The notes under the pieces: model-generated
What the model was told of the DNA's origin: nothing
What the model saw: the letters and a program-made list of their open reading frames with translations, nothing else
Databases searched by the model: none
NCBI GenBank assembly: GCA_003566505.1
Contig: PXDA01000091.1
Span: forward strand, 1-5,363
Length of the DNA stretch: 5,363 bases
Source: Mollicutes bacterium
GTDB taxonomy: Bacteria > Bacillota_I > Bacilli_A > RF39 > UBA660
Direction of reading: 5' to 3'
Part shown: in pieces, positions 1-3,960 of the stretch
Layout: every line of letters begins with the position of its first letter
Position numbering within the stretch: the stretch's first letter is position 1
Made by a program: the position numbers and the translations under genes

Positions 1-164
1 CTAGTTGCTTCTTCATCATAACCATGCTCCAATAATTTATATTCGTAAGTTTCGCGATATTGCATGGCATTATAAGCTTGCATGATTCCCCAAGCAAAGC
101 CACCACAAATAATAAGCAAGACTAAAATTAGGAACATTTTTTTGGTTTTTCTTTTTCTTCGCAT
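1..164 (-). CDS. Membrane-anchored protein, N-terminal fragment; probable M15 D,D-carboxypeptidase
   Basis: The reading frame starts with ATG at 164 on the minus strand and runs off the left edge, giving 54 residues with no stop. Residues 1-9 are very basic (MRRKRKTKK), residues 10-28 form one hydrophobic helix, and the rest is polar, so this is a cytoplasm-in, single-pass anchor with the body outside. AGGTGAT lies 3 bases before the ATG and supports this start over the Met at residue 10. The stretch YKLLEHGYDEEA (about 42-53) resembles the segment after the anchor in many Bacillota VanY-like M15 carboxypeptidases, which trim D-Ala from peptidoglycan stem peptides. The zinc-binding catalytic domain lies outside the window, so the family call is inference from a short motif. 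It is transcribed divergently from scpA. Another membrane-anchored extracellular protein is possible. Confidence 0.5.
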   Translation of the reverse strand, partial: MRRKRKTKKMFLILVLLIICGGFAWGIMQAYNAMQYRETYEYKLLEHGYDEEAT

Positions 165-180
165 TATATCACCTAATTTC

Positions 181-209
181 ATTATATAATTTTTTTAAAA
201 AAATGTCAT
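181..209 (-). promoter_or_regulatory. Promoter of the leftward membrane-protein gene
   Basis: On the minus strand, ATGACA (204-209, 5 of 6 to the -35 consensus) is followed after exactly 17 bases by a perfect TATAAT (181-186). The predicted start is near 174, which would leave an untranslated leader of only about 10 bases that begins at or inside the AGGTGAT ribosome binding site. Confidence 0.6.
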
Positions 210-231
210 GTGCTATAAAAATAATATAAAT

Positions 232-242
232 TATGTTATAAT
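232..242 (+). promoter_or_regulatory. scpAB promoter, extended -10
   Basis: TATGTTATAAT holds an extended -10: TG at 234-235, one base, then TATAAT at 237-242. No recognisable -35 lies 16-18 bases upstream (the bases there are TATAAA), so sigma-A recognition probably relies on the TG extension. The predicted start is near 249, just before the ribosome binding site of scpA. The same 11 bases recur before the tRNA and the LCP gene. Confidence 0.65.
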
Positions 243-267
243 ATGGAGCATAAAGAAGGTTGAATAT

Positions 268-972
268 ATGGGTTATAACGTACAATTAGAAGAATTTCAG
301 GGACCGTTAGATGTTTTGTTAGATTTAATTAAGAAAAACACCCTTAATATATGGGATGTTAATTTAAGCGTTGTCACTGATCAATATTTACAATATCTTC
401 GTAATATGGAAGCCATTAATTTAAATGTTTCTAGTGATTATCTTGTTATTGCCGCTGACTTAATTAATATTAAAAGTAAAAAATTGCTACCTCATCAAGA
501 AGAAAAAAGTGAGGAAGAGGAAGAGTTTTTGCACCGTATTATTGAGTATAAACAGTATAAAGAAGCAGGTGAAAAACTACGTTTGTTACATATAGAACGG
601 TTAAAAAGTTTTTCTAAAAGTCCTAGTGATATTAGCAATTATAAACGAAAAGAAGATAAATGTCATACTTTGGAGATTGATGAATTAGTTGATGCTTTTG
701 CGCAGTTTTTATTACGTAAAAATGAGGAACAGCCCCTAACAGCCAGTATTGTTAAAAAAGAATATTCGATTAATAAAAGAAAAAAGGAAATTATGACTTT
801 ATTAAAAAATAAGAAAAAAATACAATTTCAAGAATTATTTGATGAATTTAACCGAACTTATATTATTATTACTTTTTTGACCATTTTAGATATGTCGCAA
901 AAATCATTAATTGATATTCTGCAAAATAAAGACAAGCAAATAGTTTTATTATTAAAGGAAGGTGCTAAATGA
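268..972 (+). CDS. scpA: Segregation and condensation protein A (kleisin)
   Basis: ScpA is the kleisin subunit of bacterial condensin; it bridges the two SMC heads and binds ScpB, so the complex can organise and segregate the replicated origins. The protein has 234 residues, a little shorter than the roughly 250 usual in Bacillus. The N-terminal domain carries the family signature FQGPLDVLLDLI (about 10-21), followed by the QYL motif and the AADLINIKSKKLLP segment (about 63-76) that docks on the SMC neck. A charged, glutamate-rich middle (about 80-150) is the ScpB-binding region. The C-terminal winged helix (about 170-230) includes FQELFDEF and TFLTILDM and binds the SMC head. I chose ATG 268 because GAAGGT (255-260) lies 7 bases upstream; a frame open from ATG 208 would include the promoter. 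The stop overlaps scpB by ATGA, indicating translational coupling. Confidence 0.96.
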   Translation: MGYNVQLEEFQGPLDVLLDLIKKNTLNIWDVNLSVVTDQYLQYLRNMEAINLNVSSDYLVIAADLINIKSKKLLPHQEEKSEEEEEFLHRIIEYKQYKEAGEKLRLLHIERLKSFSKSPSDISNYKRKEDKCHTLEIDELVDAFAQFLLRKNEEQPLTASIVKKEYSINKRKKEIMTLLKNKKKIQFQELFDEFNRTYIIITFLTILDMSQKSLIDILQNKDKQIVLLLKEGAK

Positions 973-1517
973 GAGCAGCATTAGATGGGATTTTATTTTT
1001 GCGCGGTGATTGTGGTATTACCAAAGACGAAGCGCAAGAAATTTTACAAATAGATGAAGAACAATTAAGACAGTTAATTAATACTTTAAAAGAAGAATGT
1101 CAAAGTAGTGAAAAGGGTATTAAATTAGTGGAACATGGTGAAATTCTTAAATATATTACGAAAGAAGAAAATGCTGATATTTATGAGCGTTTAGTGCAAA
1201 ACGAAATGGCAAAACCATTAACGCAAGCTGCTTTGGAAGTCTTAGCAATTATTGCTTATAATCAACCAATTACGCGTTTGGAAATTGATGAAATAAGAGG
1301 CGTTAGTAGCGCTCATTTAATAAGAAGGTTATTGTTGAAAGATTTAATTTATGAAGCCGAGCGGTCTAATGCACCAGGACGCCCCATTATTTATTGTACA
1401 ACATCGCAATTTTTAGATGCACTTGGTTTGCAAAGTTTAGATGACCTGCCTAAAATTGACAGTGAAGACCATCGCGAAGAGATCGAACTTTTTGCGCAAA
1501 AAGTTAATGAAAATTAA
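969..1517 (+). CDS. scpB: Segregation and condensation protein B
   Basis: ScpB is the dimeric winged-helix (kite) subunit that wraps around the ScpA linker in the SMC-ScpAB condensin and modulates loop-extruding ATPase activity. The protein has 182 residues, close to the family norm of 180-200. An N-terminal winged helix spans about 1-75. The second one holds the family hallmarks: LEVLAIIAYNQPITRLEID (about 89-107), IRGVSSAHLIRRLL, APGRPIIYCTTSQFLDALGL and the closing SLDDLP. AGGAAGG lies 6 bases before ATG 969, inside the end of scpA, and the genes overlap by 4 bases, so both subunits should be made in step. There is no hairpin terminator between this stop and the tRNA that starts 28 bases later, so scpAB transcripts probably continue through the tRNA. 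Confidence 0.96.
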   Translation: MRAALDGILFLRGDCGITKDEAQEILQIDEEQLRQLINTLKEECQSSEKGIKLVEHGEILKYITKEENADIYERLVQNEMAKPLTQAALEVLAIIAYNQPITRLEIDEIRGVSSAHLIRRLLLKDLIYEAERSNAPGRPIIYCTTSQFLDALGLQSLDDLPKIDSEDHREEIELFAQKVNEN

Positions 1518-1535
1518 ACGAGAATATGTTATAAT
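1507..1535 (+). promoter_or_regulatory. tRNA-Leu promoter
   Basis: A perfect TATAAT (1530-1535) has the TG extension at 1527-1528. A weak -35, ATGAAA (1507-1512, 4 of 6), sits 17 bases upstream and overlaps the last codons of scpB. The predicted start near 1542 leaves only about 4 bases of leader before the mature tRNA end. Confidence 0.65.
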
Positions 1536-1545
1536 TTTTTCATGA

Positions 1546-1632
1546 GCAGGAGTGGCGAAATTGGTAGACGCGAAGGTCTCAAAAACCTTTGGTATTCTTA
1601 CCTTGTGGGTTCAACTCCCATCTCCTGCACCA
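1546..1632 (+). tRNA. tRNA-Leu, anticodon CAA
   Basis: The full cloverleaf of a class II tRNA can be folded by eye. The acceptor stem GCAGGAG (1546-1552) pairs with CTCCTGC (1622-1628), followed by A73 and an encoded CCA (1630-1632). The D stem is GCG/CGC (1555-1557, 1569-1571) with GG in the loop. The anticodon stem AAGGT/ACCTT (1573-1577, 1585-1589) carries loop CTCAAAA with anticodon CAA at 1580-1582, reading the leucine codon UUG. A long variable arm with stem GGTA/TACC (1591-1594, 1599-1602) is typical of leucine tRNAs. The T arm GTGGG/CCCAT has loop TTCAACT and one G-U pair. The gene has its own promoter and terminator and may also be reached by read-through from scpAB. Confidence 0.97.
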
Positions 1633-1644
1633 TATAAAAAACAC

Positions 1645-1668
1645 AAAAGCGTTGTATAAACGCTTTTT
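1645..1668 (+). terminator. Intrinsic terminator after tRNA-Leu
   Basis: AAAAGCGTT (1645-1653) pairs fully with AACGCTTTT (1659-1667) around a 5-base loop, and the T run 1664-1668 forms the tail. It begins 12 bases after the CCA end and would end both the tRNA transcript and any read-through from scpAB. Confidence 0.85.
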
Positions 1669-1671
1669 AAG

Positions 1672-1700
1672 TTGACTATATTACATAATTCTAGTATTAT
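1672..1700 (+). promoter_or_regulatory. Promoter of the DUF5684-like gene
   Basis: TTGACT (1672-1677, 5 of 6) and TATTAT (1695-1700, 5 of 6) are separated by the ideal 17 bases. The predicted start is near 1707. The leader then enters directly into the near-perfect ribosome binding site AAGGAGGT (1710-1717). Confidence 0.75.
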
Positions 1701-1723
1701 TAGGGTAATAAGGAGGTAAGAAT

Positions 1724-2161
1724 ATGGAAATGGAAACAACAGGATTTGAGTATGAATGGAGTCTTGATTTAGGAGAGTCATTCTTATTTGGGGGAGCGTT
1801 TGCTTTTGTTTGGCTAGCAGTTATGGTTTTAATGATTGTTGCATATTGGAAAATTTTTAAAAAAGCTGGTATGCAAGGATGGGAAGCAATTGTGCCAATT
1901 TATAATCTAATTGTTTTGTTTCAAATTACAAAAACGCCGTTGTGGATGATTATTTTGCTTTTGATTCCGATTGTTAATATTTTCGCTTTTTTCATCGTTT
2001 GGATTATCGTTTCATTAAATTTAGCGAAAGTATTTGGCAAAGACACTGTATTTGCAATTCTTCTAATGTTTTTCCCGTATATTATGTATCCAGTTCTAGC
2101 ATTTAATGATGACAAATATATCGGCGATCAAGTAGAAGTTCCGGTCGGTGAAGAAATTTAA
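1724..2161 (+). CDS. Small multipass membrane protein, DUF5684-like
   Basis: This 145-residue membrane protein has no established function. Hydrophobic segments lie at about 22-41, 73-97 (possibly one long helix or a hairpin) and 108-126. Between the first two is the motif characteristic of DUF5684-like proteins: YWKIFKKAG then GWEAIVPIYN (about 41-61), followed by IPIVNI (about 81-86), LAKVFGK (100-106) and the PVLAFNDDKYIG ending. The family is common in Bacillota and Bacteroidota, and homologues are sometimes mislabelled as signal peptidase I because the region is fused to it in some genes; no Ser/Lys peptidase domain is present here. The N-terminal 20 residues are acidic and aromatic, and the tail after 128 is acidic. 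AAGGAGGT lies 6 bases before the ATG, one of the strongest ribosome binding sites in the window. It is flanked by its own promoter and terminator, so it is a single-gene unit. Confidence 0.88.
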   Translation: MEMETTGFEYEWSLDLGESFLFGGAFAFVWLAVMVLMIVAYWKIFKKAGMQGWEAIVPIYNLIVLFQITKTPLWMIILLLIPIVNIFAFFIVWIIVSLNLAKVFGKDTVFAILLMFFPYIMYPVLAFNDDKYIGDQVEVPVGEEI

Positions 2162-2182
2162 ACTCCTTTTGGAGTTTTTTTT
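2160..2182 (+). terminator. Intrinsic terminator of the DUF5684-like gene
   Basis: AAACTCC (2160-2166) pairs with GGAGTTT (2171-2177) around loop TTTT, and eight Ts (2175-2182) follow. The stem begins inside the TAA stop codon at 2159-2161, leaving no 3' untranslated spacer. Confidence 0.88.
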
Positions 2183-2194
2183 CTGGCCCACTAC

Positions 2195-2223
2195 TTGACA
2201 ATACAAGGTAACTGTTATAAAAT
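2195..2223 (+). promoter_or_regulatory. Promoter of the padR-HAAS operon
   Basis: A perfect -35 TTGACA (2195-2200) is followed 17 bases later by TAAAAT (2218-2223). An alternative -10, TATAAA (2216-2221), has a TG extension (2213-2214) but only a 15-base spacer. The first choice puts the start near 2230 and leaves a leader of about 12 bases. The 9-base dyad TAAC-T-GTTA (2209-2217) lies against the -10 and could be part of a repressor site, as PadR proteins often control their own operon. Confidence 0.65.
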
Positions 2224-2241
2224 GCTATTGGTGAAGTAATT

Positions 2242-2565
2242 ATGAATGTACAATTTAAAAAAGGCGCCCTTGAAATGGTCGTCCTATTAGCTTTAATTAA
2301 AAGGGATATGTATGGTTATGAATTAGTTAATGATGTTGCTAAAATAATTGCGATTAAAGAAGGAACAATTTATCCCCTTTTAAAAAGATTAACCAATGAA
2401 AACTATTTAGAAAGTTATTTAATGGAATCTAATGAAGGACCGCCCCGAAAATATTACAAAATTACTGTGCTTGGTCGGGAAAGAGCGGCCGAATTAAAAA
2501 AAGAATGGCAAAAATTTACTAAAGCAATTAAAGCATTTATAAAGGAGTGTGAAAAAAATGCATAA
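2242..2565 (+). CDS. PadR-family transcriptional regulator
   Basis: This is a 107-residue DNA-binding repressor of the short PadR type (subfamily s2), acting as a dimer. The winged helix covers about 1-80, starting with the family signature FKKGALEMVVLLALI (about 5-19) and MYGYELV (about 23-29). The recognition helix contains the strongly conserved EGTIYPLLKRL (about 40-50), and the wing carries GPPRKYYKIT (about 66-75) and LGRERA. A short C-terminal helix (about 82-104, lysine and glutamate rich) is the usual dimerisation helix. The ribosome binding site GGTGA (2230-2234) is weak and 7 bases from the ATG, which suggests modest synthesis, as expected for a repressor. The stop overlaps the start of the HAAS membrane gene by 8 bases. 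The pairing of PadR with a HAAS/DUF1700 gene recurs in Bacillota, and the regulator is inferred to repress this two-gene operon. The effector is unknown. Confidence 0.94.
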   Translation: MNVQFKKGALEMVVLLALIKRDMYGYELVNDVAKIIAIKEGTIYPLLKRLTNENYLESYLMESNEGPPRKYYKITVLGRERAAELKKEWQKFTKAIKAFIKECEKNA

Positions 2566-3877
2566 AGAAGAATTTTTAAGTAAATTAGAAAAAAAATTAA
2601 AAATCTTAAATGAAAGTGAAAAAAAAGATATTATTAATGAGCACCGGACCATAATTGATGAAAAGATAAAAAATGGCCAAAGTGAAGAAGCGGCAATTGC
2701 TGATTTTGGTGATGTTAATGAACTAGCAAAAGAAATTTTGCGCGCTTATAAAGTAGATCCTGATTACAATAAAAGTAGCGAGTCTTTCGAGAAAACGAAA
2801 GAATCATTTGATGAGGGTGTTAAAAATGCCGCTGAGTGGTTGAGTGAAAAATCACAAGATTTCTTTGATTCGGTTGGTGATGAAGAAAGTGATATTACAT
2901 TGGGCAAAATCTTTGAAATAATGATAAAAGTTTTTGTAGTTATTATTTTGTTGTATATTTTCCGTATTCCCTTTTCGATTTTAGCTAGTTTAGGAGCCGG
3001 TGTTTTTGCTGTTACTATTTTTCCGTTTTCACTTTTTCAATATTTATGGATTGTCGTGGTCGAAGTATTGTATATTACAACCATTATTATTACTTTTTTC
3101 TTAATGTTTAAAAATGATATTTTTACTGAAAAAAAGACTACTAGTAATATGAAAAAAGAAAGTAGTAAGCAAAAAACAGCACCCAAAAAAACAACTTCTA
3201 AAAAAGGTAAAAAAGCACCTTCAAAAGAAACACCACCATCAGATGTGGGCTTAATAATTTTTAAGATATTTGTTGTTTTAGTTTTTATTATTCCTTTAAT
3301 AATTTTTGCTTCTAGTTTGACGTTTTCTTTGGCCGTTTTAATATTTTTCCTTTTTCAAGGAGTTGTGTTAACTGGTCTAATATTGATGAATCTTGCGCTT
3401 TTAGGCTTTGTCTTTTTAATTATTCATGTTTTACTTTCTTTGTTTAATAATACGAAACCTTCTGTTTGGTCTTTAATTCCTATTAGTATATTCTTTATTT
3501 TAGGTATTATTTTTACCGTTGATTGGGCGTTTAATTTATCAATAGTTAGTGAAGAAAAAGATGAATTAACGAAAGAAACATTAGTTATTACGCAAGAAGA
3601 ACTTGCGGAGAGCACTTATTGGCGCAATTATGAAATAAGAATTGATCCGGAAGTTGAAGAAGGTATGGTTGTAGTTGATATTTATTATAATAAAAAATAT
3701 GAAAACCTAGTGGTTATTGATGATCAAGGTGGCGTTGTAGTTCATTTGGGTAATTTACGTGAGGCTCGTGAATTTTCCCGTGTTTTTGTAGCAGGATTAA
3801 AGGAAGATGAAATTCGCATTCCTTATTATGAAATAAAATTATATGCCCAGGAGGAAACAATTCAAGAACTTGATTAA
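2558..3877 (+). CDS. HAAS (DUF1700) domain polytopic membrane protein
   Basis: This is a 439-residue membrane protein of unknown function. Residues 1-70 form a helical HAAS/DUF1700 domain: HKEEFLSKLEKKLKIL, then E-E-A-I-A-D-FGDVNELAKEIL, the usual alpha-helical domain encoded beside padR. An acidic linker (about 71-121) leads to a first hydrophobic block (about 122-187), a lysine/threonine/proline-rich hydrophilic loop (about 192-228), a second hydrophobic block (about 231-298) and a last helix (about 307-326). The loop is highly positive, so it should be cytoplasmic like the HAAS domain. The C-terminal part (about 330-439) is soluble, acidic, alternates like beta strands and is predicted outside. 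I chose ATG 2558: AAAGGAG (2541-2547) lies 10 bases upstream, whereas the in-frame GTG at 2549 leaves only 1 base. The gene overlaps padR by 8 bases, so it is translationally coupled. HAAS proteins are thought to act in envelope sensing or regulation; here that is inference. Confidence 0.85.
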   Translation: MHKEEFLSKLEKKLKILNESEKKDIINEHRTIIDEKIKNGQSEEAAIADFGDVNELAKEILRAYKVDPDYNKSSESFEKTKESFDEGVKNAAEWLSEKSQDFFDSVGDEESDITLGKIFEIMIKVFVVIILLYIFRIPFSILASLGAGVFAVTIFPFSLFQYLWIVVVEVLYITTIIITFFLMFKNDIFTEKKTTSNMKKESSKQKTAPKKTTSKKGKKAPSKETPPSDVGLIIFKIFVVLVFIIPLIIFASSLTFSLAVLIFFLFQGVVLTGLILMNLALLGFVFLIIHVLLSLFNNTKPSVWSLIPISIFFILGIIFTVDWAFNLSIVSEEKDELTKETLVITQEELAESTYWRNYEIRIDPEVEEGMVVVDIYYNKKYENLVVIDDQGGVVVHLGNLREAREFSRVFVAGLKEDEIRIPYYEIKLYAQEETIQELD

Positions 3878-3903
3878 ATTCTCTTGTAAAGAGAATTTTT
3901 TTT
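3876..3903 (+). terminator. Intrinsic terminator of the padR-HAAS operon
   Basis: AAATTCTCTT (3876-3885) pairs perfectly with AAGAGAATTT (3889-3898) around a 3-base loop (realistically 5 bases, with the last pair open), followed by a tail of Ts to 3903. The stem starts inside the TAA stop at 3875-3877. Confidence 0.88.
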
Positions 3904-3922
3904 GCATTTTTTTTGTAAAAAA

Positions 3923-3933
3923 TATGTTATAAT
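3923..3933 (+). promoter_or_regulatory. LCP gene promoter, extended -10
   Basis: TATGTTATAAT gives TG at 3925-3926 and a perfect TATAAT at 3928-3933. No -35 match is present 16-18 bases upstream; TTGCAT (3902-3907) would need a 20-base spacer. The predicted start near 3940 is followed by the ribosome binding site AAAGGTGAT (3947-3955). Confidence 0.65.
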
Positions 3934-3960
3934 TAGGGTTGTAAGTAAAGGTGATAAAAG

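Noticed and set aside
96..135. Lipoprotein signal around Cys20 of the leftward protein
   Set aside because: The residues before the cysteine are L-I-I, without the small residue (Gly, Ala or Ser) required directly before a lipobox cysteine, so a plain membrane anchor is more likely.
208..267. Upstream ATG at 208 as an N-terminal extension of ScpA
   Set aside because: It would place the extended -10 box (232-242) inside the coding region, has no ribosome binding site, and adds 20 residues not typical of the family; ATG 268 has GAAGGT at proper spacing.
970..972. TGA read as tryptophan (Mycoplasma code)
   Set aside because: Tryptophans in all genes use TGG, no in-frame TGA interrupts the conserved proteins, and TGA ends ScpA in a classic ATGA overlap; reading through would add only a few residues before TAG.
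1921..2115. Minus-strand open frame of 64 codons
   Set aside because: It lies wholly antisense to the conserved DUF5684-like gene, its protein shows no recognisable motif, and I saw no ribosome binding site for it.
2549..2557. GTG at 2549 as the start of the HAAS protein
   Set aside because: The AAAGGAG site ends only 1 base before it; ATG 2558 is properly spaced and begins the conserved HKEEFL segment.
3424..3615. Minus-strand open frame of 63 codons
   Set aside because: It is antisense to the HAAS protein gene and its composition is what a shadow frame of AT-rich membrane codons gives.
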